A stretch of 64,000 nt of DNA from Cupriavidus oxalaticus (GCF_004768545.1 NZ_CP038635.1:868001-932000), one strand, 5' to 3'; counted from the first letter of the stretch, positions 46,112 to 55,468 are shown. Translations and numbers: made by a program. Notes: generated by a model not told the origin, from the sequence alone.

Positions 46112-47029
46112 ATGAGACCGGGCGAGGCAGAGCTGGTACGGCGCATCCACAATGAAGTGGCCGACTACTACGACGAAGAGATCGAACTGGAGCTGGACGA
46201 CCGCGAAGCCAGCGAAGCCTTCGGCGACCCGGTACATCTGCCCGAAGGGGCCGAGCAGGACAGCCGCCGCCACTATTTCCGCGAGCTGTTCCGCCTGCAG
46301 GGCGAGCTGGTCAGGCTGCAGAGCTGGGTCGCGGCCACCGGCCACAAGCTGGTGATCCTGTTCGAAGGGCGTGACGCCGCCGGCAAGGGCGGCGTGATCA
46401 AGCGCATCACGCAGCGGCTGAACCCGCGCGTATGCCGCGTGGCCGCGCTGCCCGCGCCCAACGACCGCGAACGCACCCAGTGGTACTTCCAGCGCTACGC
46501 GGCGCAACTGCCCGCGGCAGGCGAGATCGTGCTGTTCGACCGCAGCTGGTACAACCGCGCCGGCGTCGAGCGCGTGATGGGGTTCTGCAACGACGAGCAG
46601 TACGAAGAATTCTTCCGCTCGGTGCCAGAGTTCGAGAAGATGCTGGTGCGCTCCGGCATCCAGGTCGTCAAGTACTGGTTCTCGATCACGCACGACGAAC
46701 AGCGCCTGCGCTTCCTCAGCCGTATCCACGATCCGCTCAAGCAATGGAAGCTCAGCCCGATGGACCTGGAATCGCAGCGGCGCTGGGAGGACTACACCAA
46801 GGCCAAGGAGATCATGCTCGAGCGCACCCACATCCCCGAGGCGCCGTGGTGGGTGGTGCAGGCCGACGACAAGAAGCGCGCACGGCTGAACTGCATCCAC
46901 CACCTGCTCAGCCTGGTGCCTTACCAGGACGTGGACGCACCCACGATCGTGCTGCCGGCGCGCGAGCGGCATGAGGACTATGTGCGGCATCCGGTGCCGC
47001 AAGAGATGTTCGTGCCGGAAGTGTACTGA
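46112..47029 (+). CDS. ppk2: Polyphosphate kinase 2
   Basis: 305 residues. Walker A-like GRDAAGKGGVIKRIT (about 87-101), the lid GRPxN-type segment LNPRVCRVAALPAPNDRERTQW and Walker B FDRSWYNRAGVE are diagnostic. PPK2 transfers phosphate between polyphosphate and nucleotides in the cytoplasm. The N-terminal 40 residues are very acidic. AGGAGGAGCAG precedes the ATG at 46112; an upstream frame lacks support. It follows the FAD oxidase gene by 79 bases. Confidence 0.94.
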   Translation: MRPGEAELVRRIHNEVADYYDEEIELELDDREASEAFGDPVHLPEGAEQDSRRHYFRELFRLQGELVRLQSWVAATGHKLVILFEGRDAAGKGGVIKRITQRLNPRVCRVAALPAPNDRERTQWYFQRYAAQLPAAGEIVLFDRSWYNRAGVERVMGFCNDEQYEEFFRSVPEFEKMLVRSGIQVVKYWFSITHDEQRLRFLSRIHDPLKQWKLSPMDLESQRRWEDYTKAKEIMLERTHIPEAPWWVVQADDKKRARLNCIHHLLSLVPYQDVDAPTIVLPARERHEDYVRHPVPQEMFVPEVY

Positions 47030-47133
47030 CGCACCTGGCGTTAGGGTAAGTGCGGAGTGCGGTATCGGCCCCGCAGCGGCAGCGCTCCCTATAATGAAAA
47101 CGGCCACCTGGCAAACAAGGGTGGCCGTGCATC

Positions 47134-47274
47134 GTGGACCTGTTTGCTTTTTGGGCGACCATGCTTGTCGCCTACCTCCTGATGAAGCACGCTGGCTGCT
47201 TCAGCCAGCCGGTGCTCTATCCCGACTTCGACCATCCGTTCCGGTATTGGTGGGCGCGGCGGTTGGGGCGGTAG
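47134..47274 (+). CDS. Possible small protein (46 aa)
   Basis: GTG-started frame reading VDLFAFWATMLVAYLLMKH, with one hydrophobic helix, then an aromatic-rich tail (FDHPFRYWWARRLG). No good ribosome site and no known family; it lies just after the hairpin arms CGGCCACC (47101-47108)/GGTGGCCG (47120-47127). Reported as possible only. Confidence 0.3.
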   Translation: MDLFAFWATMLVAYLLMKHAGCFSQPVLYPDFDHPFRYWWARRLGR

Positions 47275-47431
47275 CCTGCCTCTCCCCGTTTGCCGGAACG
47301 CCATGGCCGACGCGTCTGCGGTGGCATCATGCGCGCCGTGGGCAGACGCCATGCGCTAGATGCCGCGAGGATGGGAGCTTATCGAGACGGAAGAAGATCC
47401 GCTTGCGCTGGCCTGGGCCGCGCTTCGGAGA

Positions 47432-47533
47432 TCAGGCAACAAAAAACCCGGAGAGCGTGAGGGCTGTCCGGGTTTGCGTGGGCGATGCCCTGAATTCTTT
47501 TTGGTGCCGAAGAGAGGCGATTTCCGTTGTCAT
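47432..47533 (-). CDS. Leader-peptide-like small ORF (33 aa) running into a terminator
   Basis: The frame starts at ATG 47533, five bases after a strong AAGGAG, and reads MTTEIASLRHQKEFRASPTQ and on to LSGFFVA before the stop at 47432. Its 3' half is also an intrinsic terminator on the same strand: AAACCCGG.../CCGGGTTT with a run of six T (hairpin 47441-47475). Good Shine-Dalgarno plus a short frame ending inside a terminator is the layout of an attenuator leader peptide. No downstream minus-strand gene follows for 3 kb, so the target, if any, has gone. Homology to a known leader is not established. Confidence 0.5.
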   Translation of the reverse strand: MTTEIASLRHQKEFRASPTQTRTALTLSGFFVA

Positions 47534-47683
47534 ACTCCTTAAAAATCAACGAGTTAAATCCTCTTCGTGGCGCCGTCGCGCAATGCCAAGCACGGAAAGT
47601 TCACCCAGATCCGACTGATCCGGATGTTCTGACTACCGCCAGGGGGCCGGCCGAGTATTCCCGGCCTCCGACGGCGGCGCAGG

Positions 47684-48676
47684 TCATTCCGGCTGAATGC
47701 CGGCGGCTTTGATTGCCTCAGACCATTTGACGGTCTCGCTGCGCACGAACGCTGCCAGTTCTTCTGGCGTCGATGGGAAGGGTTGGCCTCCTGTCCGGCT
47801 GAAGTGTTCGGTAGCCGCCGGGCTCGTCAGCCCATGCCGAATCAGCTGGCTCATGCGCGCGACGACGGGTTTCGGCGTGGTGGCAGGAAAGAAGGCAGCA
47901 ACCCAGGCCGTCATCTCATACCCTGCCAGGCCGCTTTCCGCCATGGTCGGAACATTGGCGAGCAGGGGATGGCGCCTGGACGTGGTCACGGCGACTGCGC
48001 GCAGCTTGCCGTTCTGGATCAGGGGCAGGGCCGGATTGATGTCGGAAATCATAAAGTCGACCTGGTGGCCCATCAAGTCGGTCAGGCCCTGCGGCACGCC
48101 CTTGTAGGGCACATGCAGTGCCGGTGCGCCGCTCATCATCTTGTAGAGCTCACTGGCGACCCGGGTGGAGGAACTGCCGCTGGCGAAGGTCAACTTGCCT
48201 TGCCGGCTTTTCGCCAGCGTGGTCAGTTCTGAGACCTTCTGCACCGGGCTGTCGGATGGCACCACCAGGACCAATCCGCTTCTTGCGATCAACGACACCG
48301 GCGCGTAGTCCTTGATGGGATCATAGGGCAGCTTTTTGAACAGGGACGCATTGGCCGCGTGGGTGGTATTTGTCGTGATGAGCATCGTGTAGCCATCGCC
48401 GGGCGCAGTCGCGACCGCCGTTGCCGCGATGAAGCCGTTGGCACCGGGGCGGTTTTCCACGACGACGGACTGTCCGGTCTGGTCAGTGATAATCCGCGCG
48501 ATGTAGCGCGCGATGTTGTCCGTGCCACTGCCTGCAGGGAACGGCACCACGACACGGATCGGCTTGTCCGGATACTCGTTGAGGCCCGCTGCCCACACCC
48601 ATTGCGGGGCCGCGGAAGCAGCGGCCAGTCCGGACAGCAGGGCGAGCATGCGCCGCCGGGGAAATCGCTGGATCAT
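47684..48676 (-). CDS. Bug/TctC-family solute-binding protein
   Basis: 330 residues from ATG 48676, preceded by GGAGGAGACAAG. An Arg-rich n-region (FPRRRMLALLSGLAAASAA) leads to a signal peptide, then the mature domain starts YPDKPIRVVVPFPAGSGTDNIARYIA and contains VVVENRPGANGFIAA. Probably a periplasmic receptor for a carboxylate or aromatic acid. It closes the accessory cluster, following the double-cupin gene by 54 bases. A permease is not encoded nearby. The longer frame from 48733 lacks a signal start. Confidence 0.92.
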   Translation of the reverse strand: MIQRFPRRRMLALLSGLAAASAAPQWVWAAGLNEYPDKPIRVVVPFPAGSGTDNIARYIARIITDQTGQSVVVENRPGANGFIAATAVATAPGDGYTMLITTNTTHAANASLFKKLPYDPIKDYAPVSLIARSGLVLVVPSDSPVQKVSELTTLAKSRQGKLTFASGSSSTRVASELYKMMSGAPALHVPYKGVPQGLTDLMGHQVDFMISDINPALPLIQNGKLRAVAVTTSRRHPLLANVPTMAESGLAGYEMTAWVAAFFPATTPKPVVARMSQLIRHGLTSPAATEHFSRTGGQPFPSTPEELAAFVRSETVKWSEAIKAAGIQPE

Positions 48677-48729
48677 CTTGTCTCCTCCCGCATCTCGGGA
48701 TCTGATGGATTGACTTGGCCGAGCTTGCG

Positions 48730-49491
48730 TCAAGACAGCGGATCGTGTGCGCGAATGACAATCAGCTCACACGTCCCGTCCGCCGATTCGAGGCTGAGTT
48801 CCGCACCGTCGGGAACGTAGACCCACTCCCCGGTCCCGGCTGCGAAGCGCTCCTCTTCAATGTGCCCGTGGAGCGTGCCGCCACGCACGAAGAGCACCTG
48901 CTCGGTCTCGCCAAGCCTGTGCGGCTCGGCGCCGCCATCGGGATCAAGTTCGACCATATAGATGTCGAGAAAGCGGGAATTGACGGTCTCGCGTGTGATG
49001 ACCGGCCTGACGAGCGCGCCACGGTAGTGCGGCAGCGCGATCGGCTCGGTGCTGGCAGGAACGTCGCGGACATCGGCAGCACCGGTCTGAAGGCGTGGGT
49101 CGTCCGGGCCGGCCGCGGTCACTGCAGCGTTCGGGTTTTCGCTGTACGGCGGCGCGTAGACCACCATCACCTGTACCGGTTCGTCGCTGATGACCTCGAA
49201 GCGATGGAAGACGCCGGCGGCGTTGAAGCTCCAGTCACCCGCGCGCAAGATGCGCTGCTTTCCCGGTAGTTCGCCAAGACCCTCGCCGGCGAGCAGGAAC
49301 GACGCCTGCTCAAGATTCGGGTGTGCATGCGGCAACGCGCCGTGGCCCCGCGAAATCGTGCCCAGCAGGACCTCGAGCCGGCGCGCGCCGACAGTCTCCT
49401 TGCCGATGATGCGCTGGTTCGCCGTTCCCGTATGGTTGGCCGGTGCGTACGCGGGCACGTCAGCGGCCCGCCGTACATAGGATGATGTCAT
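48730..49491 (-). CDS. Double-cupin protein
   Basis: 253 residues. Two cupin domains: the first (about 35-115) has GHGALPHAHPNLEQASFLLAGEG with a His-x-His and Glu, the second (about 160-240) has GAEPHRLGETEQVLFVRGG. Bicupins of this style act as dioxygenases, isomerases or sensors; the role here is unknown. It lies between the second GntR gene and the Bug receptor on one strand, with gaps of 38 and 54 bases, so it belongs to the accessory operon. Confidence 0.85.
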   Translation of the reverse strand: MTSSYVRRAADVPAYAPANHTGTANQRIIGKETVGARRLEVLLGTISRGHGALPHAHPNLEQASFLLAGEGLGELPGKQRILRAGDWSFNAAGVFHRFEVISDEPVQVMVVYAPPYSENPNAAVTAAGPDDPRLQTGAADVRDVPASTEPIALPHYRGALVRPVITRETVNSRFLDIYMVELDPDGGAEPHRLGETEQVLFVRGGTLHGHIEEERFAAGTGEWVYVPDGAELSLESADGTCELIVIRAHDPLS

Positions 49492-49529
49492 TCGGATGTC
49501 TCCTCGCTTGAAGGTGAAATCTGTCGCGC

Positions 49530-50345
49530 TCAGCGACGGCTGTCGGGGATGGCGAGCGCGGGGTAGTGCTCGGTCAGCTTGGCGGGCATTTCCACGTCCA
49601 GGATGAACCGGTCGCCGCGATACCAGAACTCCCCTGCCAGCAGTACATTGCCGTCGACGTCCAGCGTCGACCGGACGATCCTGGCAATAGGCGCCCCGAA
49701 GCCATAGGCGAGGTCGCGCGCCAGGATGTAGTCGGCCGGCTCCACTGTCATGGTCTGCTGCATCATGCCAAGGCGGTCACCTTCGACCTGGCGCAGCAGG
49801 TGACCGAGCTTGTGGTGTCTTTCGCCACCGCGGGGAAAGCGGGCAAAGACTGACGAGGCCACATACATCTCGATCAGGCAGAATGGCGTGCCGCCATGCA
49901 AATGCAGTTTGCGGACCATGACATAACTGTCCAGCGGCGTGCCGCGGCGGGCCAGCCCCGGCCGCAGCGCCACGCCCTCGCGCAGTTCGAGGATGCGGAT
50001 TTCCAGTTCGCTGCCATGGGCCGATTCGTCATTGATGGCGGAGCGCAGGCCTTCTCCGGGTGCTGGCGGCTGCTTCATGACGTGGGTGCCACGACCGCGC
50101 TGGCTGCTGATTAGCCCCTCTTCCGTCAGCGCGGCAAAGGCCTGGCGCACGGTGACCTTGGCGATCCCGTAGCTTTGGGCGAGGCTGTCCACGGTTGGTA
50201 GCTGCATGCCCACCGGGTACTCGCCTGACACGATCTTGTGCCGGATGACGCTGGCGAGTTGTCGATATCGCGTCACGCCGCCGGTGCCGTCGTCGGCGAG
50301 GATGACGCTCTCGTTGGCCGCAGCGCTGGTCGCATTACTGGTCAT
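49530..50345 (-). CDS. GntR/HutC-family regulator 1 (UTRA domain)
   Basis: 271 residues. GntR winged helix at about 25-92 (YPVGMQLPTVDSLAQSYGIAKVTVRQAFAALTEEGLI) and a UTRA ligand-binding domain after it (about 105-262). The ATG overlaps the stop of the AtuA-like gene (ATGA at 50342-50345), so the regulator is co-expressed with the catabolic genes. A second, clearly related GntR protein lies at 56426-57241. Confidence 0.92.
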   Translation of the reverse strand: MTSNATSAAANESVILADDGTGGVTRYRQLASVIRHKIVSGEYPVGMQLPTVDSLAQSYGIAKVTVRQAFAALTEEGLISSQRGRGTHVMKQPPAPGEGLRSAINDESAHGSELEIRILELREGVALRPGLARRGTPLDSYVMVRKLHLHGGTPFCLIEMYVASSVFARFPRGGERHHKLGHLLRQVEGDRLGMMQQTMTVEPADYILARDLAYGFGAPIARIVRSTLDVDGNVLLAGEFWYRGDRFILDVEMPAKLTEHYPALAIPDSRR

Positions 50346-52138
50346 GACAACAACTCCCGCGGCACGCGCACGGGCATGGTAAGCAGAATCTGCGCCATTC
50401 CCTTGCCGAGCGGATCATTGCGCAGCGACGCCATGCCACCGCCATCCAGTGCCGACTCGCAGACAAAGTTCATGGCGTCGAAGCCAGGCAGGTCGTAGCA
50501 GGTCACCGGCCCTTTCACAAGGTACCCAAGCCACTCCGCCACGCGCGCCACCGTCACTTCCGCCCGCAGCACGGGCAGGTACGCCGGCCGGCGGGCGATC
50601 AGTCCGATGTTCGAGGTATCCCCCTTGTCGCCGCTACGGCCATAGGCAAGCCGGATCAGCGGAACTTCGACGGTGTCGCTTTCTGCCGGGCCCGTGGCCG
50701 GCGCTTCCGCGAGTGAAGACGCCACGGGGGCGACGGGTACCGCCTGACCGCCCGAAGGAACAGTGACGCCGCTGCGTACGCCGTCTATCACCACCGCCGG
50801 GATCAAGGTGCCCTTGTCGAGCAGGAATGCATACTGGCGGATCGATGGCGAGGGACTGGAACGCCCGCCAGCCGAGCCCGTCGTGCCCGGCGCCCAACTG
50901 GTCCCCGCCGCGGCAATTTCCCGCGCGAACAATTCCAGCGCCGCCTTCTCGGGATGCATAACCGCCAGCCGCATCACCGCCTCGCGGGTGTGACGGACGG
51001 CAGCATGTGGCCCAAAGCAGGACTCCGCTCCCAGCACCTCAACGTGGGTGCGGCTGTAGTCTCCCCACCCGTTCTCCCCGAACAGCTTGCGCGTGCGGGC
51101 AAGGATCGCCTGCGCCGTGCGTTCCGCCTTGGCCACCGCGTCGATGCCGACGATGGAAAGCTGGGCATTGCAGCGAAAGCCATCGATATAGGTGGCACAG
51201 ACCTTGTAGGCATTGCCTGGGGCCCGCCCGCGCGCGCCGCTGACTTCCACCAGGTCGGCTGCGGCCTGCCGAAGGGTTACCTGCGTGAAATCGCAGGTGA
51301 CGTCTGGCAGCAGATAGGTGGCCGGGTCGCCGATCTCGTACAACACCTGCTCGCCGACCGTGGCGGTATTGACCAGTCCCCCCGTGGCGGGGGGCTTGCC
51401 GACCAGGAAGGTGCCGTCGGCACGGCACTCGACCGCCGGATAGCCGATGTCGTGCCAGTCCGGGACGCTTTCCCAGTCGGTATGCAAGCCGCCCGTGGCC
51501 TGGCACCCGCACTCGATGATGTGGCCGGCCAGACTGCCTTGCGCCAGGCGGTCATAGTCGTCGGCTTGCCAACCGAACTCGTGCATCAGCACGCCGAGCG
51601 TCACGGCACTGTCCACGCAGCGCCCGGTGATGACGATCTGGGCGCCCTGGTCCAGCGCCTGTTTGATCGGCAAGGCCCCCAGGTACGCGTTGGCGCTGAC
51701 CACCTTCTCCGGAAGGGGGCGGCCTTTCTGCATGTCCTGCACACCGGCTTCGCGCAGCTGTGGAAGCAGGGGCATCACGTCATCGCCTTCCACCACGGCG
51801 ATGCGCACTGTCAGGCCCTGTTCCGCGGCCAGCGCGGCAATGGCCTGCGCACACCCGTGCGGGTTCATGCCGCCGGCATTGCTGACCACGCGAATCCCGC
51901 GCTCGGCAATCTCTCCGAGCAGCGCCTTCATTGTCACCGTCACGAAATCGGTGGCGTAACCCAGTTCCGGCTTGCGCAATCGGGCGGCGGCGAGAATCGA
52001 CATGGTCAGTTCGGCCAGGTAGTCGAACACCAGGTAATCGATATCGCCGTGGCGCACAAGCTGTGGCGCGCCAACGCTGCTGTCGCCCCAGAAGCCGGAA
52101 GCCCCGCCAATGCGTACCGTTTTCACGTCCATTCCCAT
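50342..52138 (-). CDS. AtuA-like protein (DUF1446) with fused C-terminal ferredoxin-fold domain
   Basis: 598 residues. The N-terminal domain (about 5-450) starts TVRIGGASGFWGDS and contains SNAGGMNPHGCAQAI and TGRCVDSAVTLG, as in acyclic terpene utilisation AtuA. The last 110 residues (LIRLAYGRSGDKGDTSNIGLIARRPAYLPVL) match the AtuA-like ferredoxin-fold domain, here in the same chain. AtuA helps degrade geranyl- or citronellyl-CoA in Pseudomonas; the exact role is unsettled. It sits in an operon with an enoyl-CoA hydratase and CaiB transferase, agreeing with a CoA-linked pathway. A start two codons later (52132) is equally possible. Confidence 0.9.
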   Translation of the reverse strand: MGMDVKTVRIGGASGFWGDSSVGAPQLVRHGDIDYLVFDYLAELTMSILAAARLRKPELGYATDFVTVTMKALLGEIAERGIRVVSNAGGMNPHGCAQAIAALAAEQGLTVRIAVVEGDDVMPLLPQLREAGVQDMQKGRPLPEKVVSANAYLGALPIKQALDQGAQIVITGRCVDSAVTLGVLMHEFGWQADDYDRLAQGSLAGHIIECGCQATGGLHTDWESVPDWHDIGYPAVECRADGTFLVGKPPATGGLVNTATVGEQVLYEIGDPATYLLPDVTCDFTQVTLRQAAADLVEVSGARGRAPGNAYKVCATYIDGFRCNAQLSIVGIDAVAKAERTAQAILARTRKLFGENGWGDYSRTHVEVLGAESCFGPHAAVRHTREAVMRLAVMHPEKAALELFAREIAAAGTSWAPGTTGSAGGRSSPSPSIRQYAFLLDKGTLIPAVVIDGVRSGVTVPSGGQAVPVAPVASSLAEAPATGPAESDTVEVPLIRLAYGRSGDKGDTSNIGLIARRPAYLPVLRAEVTVARVAEWLGYLVKGPVTCYDLPGFDAMNFVCESALDGGGMASLRNDPLGKGMAQILLTMPVRVPRELLS

Positions 52139-52142
52139 CTCC

Positions 52143-52910
52143 CTATCTGCCAGTCCACAAGGGCTCGCGCTTCTCGCGGAATGCCAGCTGGCCTTCGCGC
52201 GCGTCCTCGGTCAGTGCAAAGAGCCCGATCTGGCTTTCCGTGAACGCCATGGACTGCTCGAACGACATGTTTTCCATATGCTTGAGCGTGTACAGCCCCC
52301 GACGAATGGCGGCGGGCGAATTGTTCAGCAGGCGGGCCAGCAGCAAGTCCAGCCTGGCGTCGAGAGCGTCGCTGACATCGTTGACGAGTCCTGCGGCCAG
52401 CGCTTCCCTCGCGGACAGCGGCTCGCCGCACAGGCACAATTCGGTGAGCGTGCGGCGTGGCACCAGGTGCTGCAGCACGCTCAAGACCTGTGCCGGGAAC
52501 AAGCCCAGCTTGACCTCCGGCAGGCCGAAGCGGGCGCTTTCGCTGGCGATCGCCAGATCGCACATCGCCATCAGCCCCATGCCGCCCGCCATGCAGGCGC
52601 CGTTGACCCGGGCGATCAGCGGTACCGTCGACTGCCTGGCGCAGCGGAAGAGGTCCGCCATCCCCAGGTAGGGCTCGGCGTAATCGAAGGCAAAGGATCT
52701 GCCGGTCTGCAGATCGGCGCCGGCGCAGAACGCCTGCTCGCCCGCTCCGGTAATGACCACAGCGCGGATGTCGGCATCACGATCGGCGCGCAGGATGCCG
52801 TCGCGCAGTCCCTGCACTACGCCCGGCGTGATGGCATTGCGGCGCTCCGGGCGGTTGATGGTCAGGTAGAGCACTGCGCCCCGGACCTCGCTCAGCAATT
52901 CTTCACTCAT
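52143..52910 (-). CDS. Enoyl-CoA hydratase/isomerase
   Basis: 255 residues from ATG 52910. Crotonase fold with INRPERRNAI near the start, FCAGADLQTGRSF, oxyanion segment ACMAGGMGLMAMCDLAIAS and the catalytic Glu in FGLPEVKLGLFP. Hydrates an enoyl-CoA. The ATG lies inside the end of the CaiB gene (eight-base overlap), so translation is coupled. The larger frame extending to 53357 is discarded because it is antisense/alternate to that gene. Confidence 0.93.
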   Translation of the reverse strand: MSEELLSEVRGAVLYLTINRPERRNAITPGVVQGLRDGILRADRDADIRAVVITGAGEQAFCAGADLQTGRSFAFDYAEPYLGMADLFRCARQSTVPLIARVNGACMAGGMGLMAMCDLAIASESARFGLPEVKLGLFPAQVLSVLQHLVPRRTLTELCLCGEPLSAREALAAGLVNDVSDALDARLDLLLARLLNNSPAAIRRGLYTLKHMENMSFEQSMAFTESQIGLFALTEDAREGQLAFREKREPLWTGR

Positions 52911-54156
52911 GGCTGGTTTCTCCTTTGGCGTGGCGCGCTTTCGGCCAGTCCCCCAAGATGCCGGACGCGTGCAGCGCATCGATGGCGGCGTCGTCGTAGC
53001 CGGCCTCACGCAGTACCTCGCGGCTGTGCTCACCCAGGCCGGGTGCATGGCGGCGGCTGGCCGGTGGGGTGCCATGCCATTCGCTGGGCACCGCCATCTC
53101 CCGGATACGCCCGACGGCCGGGTGGTCCGATTCGCTGAAGAAGCCGATGTCCTGCAAATGCGGATCGTCCAGCAGCGACTCGAACGTGTGCATCGGAAAG
53201 ACCGGAACATCGGCCTCCTTGAGCAGGGTGCGCCATTCCTCGGTGCTGCGCCTGGCCATTTCGTCGCTGACCATGGCATACAGGTCGGTGATGTGGGCGG
53301 TGCGGGTGTTGATGTTGGCGAAGCGCGGATCGGTGTCGTACAACTCCGGCTTGCCAATGACTAGGAGGAAGGCCCGCCAGTGATGATCGTGATAGATCAG
53401 GCAGCAGACATGTCCGTCCTTCGTCTTGTATGGCCGCCGCTCGGGCGAGAGCAGTCGCGGATAGCCGAAGCCGCCCTTCGGCGGCACGAAGGTCTCGCCA
53501 TACAGGTGGTCTCCCATCACATAGGGAACCATCGTCTCGAACATGGGCACGTCAACGCGCTGGCCCTTGCCGGTGCTCATGCGCGAATACAGAGCGGCGC
53601 AGATCACACCGAAAGCATAGAGCCCCACCGAGCGATCCGCGATGGTGATGGGCAGATACCGGGGACTGTCGCCGCTGCCCAGCGAAACGGCCAGCGGCAG
53701 GCCGGTTGCGGCCTGGATCAGGTCATCGAAGGCAGCCTGGGGCGCGTAGCGTCCCCGCTGCGAAAAGCCGAACATGCCGACATAGACCAGGCGCGGATTG
53801 ATGGCCGACAGCGTTTCATAGTCCAGCCCCAGCCGCTGCATCGCCTGCGGGCGCACGTTGTAGGCCAGCACGTCGGCATCCCGTACCAGGCAAAGCAGGG
53901 CCTCACGCCCTGCGGGCGCTTTCAGGTCAAGCACGATGCTGCGCTTGTTGCGGTTCAGACCCAGGAATAGCGGGCCCATCTTCTCATCGCCGCAGGGACC
54001 GATGCCGCGCGTACTGTCTCCGCCCGGAGGCTCGACCTTGATCACGTCGGCGCCCAGGTCAGCTAGCATCTGGGTGGCAGAAGGCCCCATGAATACTGAC
54101 GTGATGTCGACGACTTTCACGCCGGCCAGCGGCCCCGTTGTCTCCTCTTTCTTCAT
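52903..54156 (-). CDS. CaiB/BaiF family CoA-transferase
   Basis: 417 residues. GVKVVDITSVFMGPSATQMLADLGADVIKVEPP is the N-terminal class III motif; the catalytic Asp is in QAAFDDLIQAATGLP. It transfers CoA to the pathway acid, activating it for hydration. ATG 54156 follows AAAAGGAT; an upstream ATG at 54258 would add 34 residues that look non-native (basic, no family match). The C-terminus overlaps the hydratase gene by eight bases. Confidence 0.93.
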   Translation of the reverse strand: MKKEETTGPLAGVKVVDITSVFMGPSATQMLADLGADVIKVEPPGGDSTRGIGPCGDEKMGPLFLGLNRNKRSIVLDLKAPAGREALLCLVRDADVLAYNVRPQAMQRLGLDYETLSAINPRLVYVGMFGFSQRGRYAPQAAFDDLIQAATGLPLAVSLGSGDSPRYLPITIADRSVGLYAFGVICAALYSRMSTGKGQRVDVPMFETMVPYVMGDHLYGETFVPPKGGFGYPRLLSPERRPYKTKDGHVCCLIYHDHHWRAFLLVIGKPELYDTDPRFANINTRTAHITDLYAMVSDEMARRSTEEWRTLLKEADVPVFPMHTFESLLDDPHLQDIGFFSESDHPAVGRIREMAVPSEWHGTPPASRRHAPGLGEHSREVLREAGYDDAAIDALHASGILGDWPKARHAKGETSHE

Positions 54157-54358
54157 ATCCTTTTCATCCCGTTGGGGCAATGTATGACGGCTGGCCGGAA
54201 GGCCGCCGTTCCGTGCCGATCGGCCGCGACCTCGGGCTTGCAACAACGCATCGTTCATCGGTCGGGCTCCGGCTGGATTAACTCAGTTGAATTCGTCCAC
54301 CATCATCGGCTGCAAGCTTTCATCGACCGGTGTCGTGCGGTCAGCGACCAGGATCTGG

Positions 54359-55468
54359 TTAGCGTGGACCGCGGTCGAGCGCAAGACGTTCCGGTATCGG
54401 CTTCTTGATTCTCGAGATGGTGTGGGTCTTCACCTGGCGCGCCCACGGCCCATCGATGGTGCGCAGATTCTTGCCCACAAGATGCGCCAGGCCAAGCTCG
54501 TCACTGAGCTGCGAAATGGCCGTCTCGACATCGAGTGAGAGGTTGGTGACCAGAATGTCGTCGCCATGGAAGACGAGGCTGTTCGACCAGAGGAAGCCGA
54601 TCGGCGCCCCGTTGCGATCGATGCCGCCGAAATCGCCGAGCTTGGCAATGACCCGGCCTTGCGTCGGCTCGAGCACGAGAATCTCGTTGGACTGGTTGCA
54701 CGCGATCCAGAGGTTGTCGTGCTCGTCGATGATCAGGCCGTCGGGTCCGCCGCCGATCCGGTTGACGAAGACTTCAGGGGTGCCGGGCTCGAGCGTCGGG
54801 CCGCTCACCGGTATCCTGACAACGATGTCGTTCGCCGTATTGGCAACGAACAATGCCGTCTTCTTGTTGTTGAACGCCAGGCCATTGGCGCCGATGGTCG
54901 GTGGTATCCGCGTGGGCTTCAGCAGCGCGCTGGTGACCCAGGCCGTCCCTTCGCCGCCATCGGGTCCGACCTTCCAGATGATGCCCTGGTGGGCGTCGGT
55001 CACGTAGACGTTTCCGGCGGGGTCGAACGTCAACCCGTCGAGGCCGGGGTTCTTGCCGGTGACCGTCATGAACACGGACGAGGCACCCGTCCTGGGGTCG
55101 ACGCTCAGGACCTTCGCGCCCTTGTAGTCGACGACGAGCAACTGGCCCGTCCGGGGATGGAAGCCGAGGTCAAGCAACAATCTGCTCGAGCCCTTGATGG
55201 TGACAGTGCGCAGGTGCTTGCCCCGCGGATCGAACACAAGTAGCGTGCCCTCGCTCGTCCTGGGCTTGTTCGCCGCCACCGTGACGACGTAGACATTGCC
55301 CTCGCGGTCCACGGTGATCCCCTCGGGATGCGCCTCACCAGCGGGCAACTTGGCGAAGGTTTCGACCTTGCCGCGTTCCCACGCTCTTGTGGCTAGCGGC
55401 GTCGCCAGCAAAGCGAGCAACAACAGCATCGGCAGTATCGACATCCTCTCGGCTTTGATCATTCTCAT
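54359..55468 (-). CDS. Secreted SMP-30/gluconolactonase-like beta-propeller
   Basis: 369 residues from ATG 55468. A secretion signal (MRMIKAERMSILPMLLLLA, cleaved after ATRA) is followed by NHL/SMP-30-type blades: GITVDREGNVYVVTVA, LDGLTFDPAGNVYVTDA, GPDGLIIDEHDNLWIACNQ and GFLWSNSLVFHGDDILV. Such periplasmic propellers hydrolyse lactones or bind organic ligands. It lies between the CaiB gene (gap of 202 bases) and the cupin gene (gap of 137 bases), so separate promoters are possible. Confidence 0.85.
   Translation of the reverse strand: MRMIKAERMSILPMLLLLALLATPLATRAWERGKVETFAKLPAGEAHPEGITVDREGNVYVVTVAANKPRTSEGTLLVFDPRGKHLRTVTIKGSSRLLLDLGFHPRTGQLLVVDYKGAKVLSVDPRTGASSVFMTVTGKNPGLDGLTFDPAGNVYVTDAHQGIIWKVGPDGGEGTAWVTSALLKPTRIPPTIGANGLAFNNKKTALFVANTANDIVVRIPVSGPTLEPGTPEVFVNRIGGGPDGLIIDEHDNLWIACNQSNEILVLEPTQGRVIAKLGDFGGIDRNGAPIGFLWSNSLVFHGDDILVTNLSLDVETAISQLSDELGLAHLVGKNLRTIDGPWARQVKTHTISRIKKPIPERLALDRGPR

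Larger units (their letters stand above)
47030..47683. other. Gap between ppk2 and the catabolic island
   Basis: About 650 bases at the border between core and accessory DNA. It holds the possible 46-residue frame above and, on the minus strand, a 33-codon leader-like frame ending in a terminator (47432-47533). No integrase or direct repeat is visible. Confidence 0.5.

Noticed and set aside
47496..47520. Sequence resembling the 3' end of tRNA-Leu (CCTCTCTTCGGCACCA) as an integration site
   Set aside because: The match is 16 bases only, the rest of the tRNA is absent, no integrase is near, and the bases are explained by the small leader-like frame.
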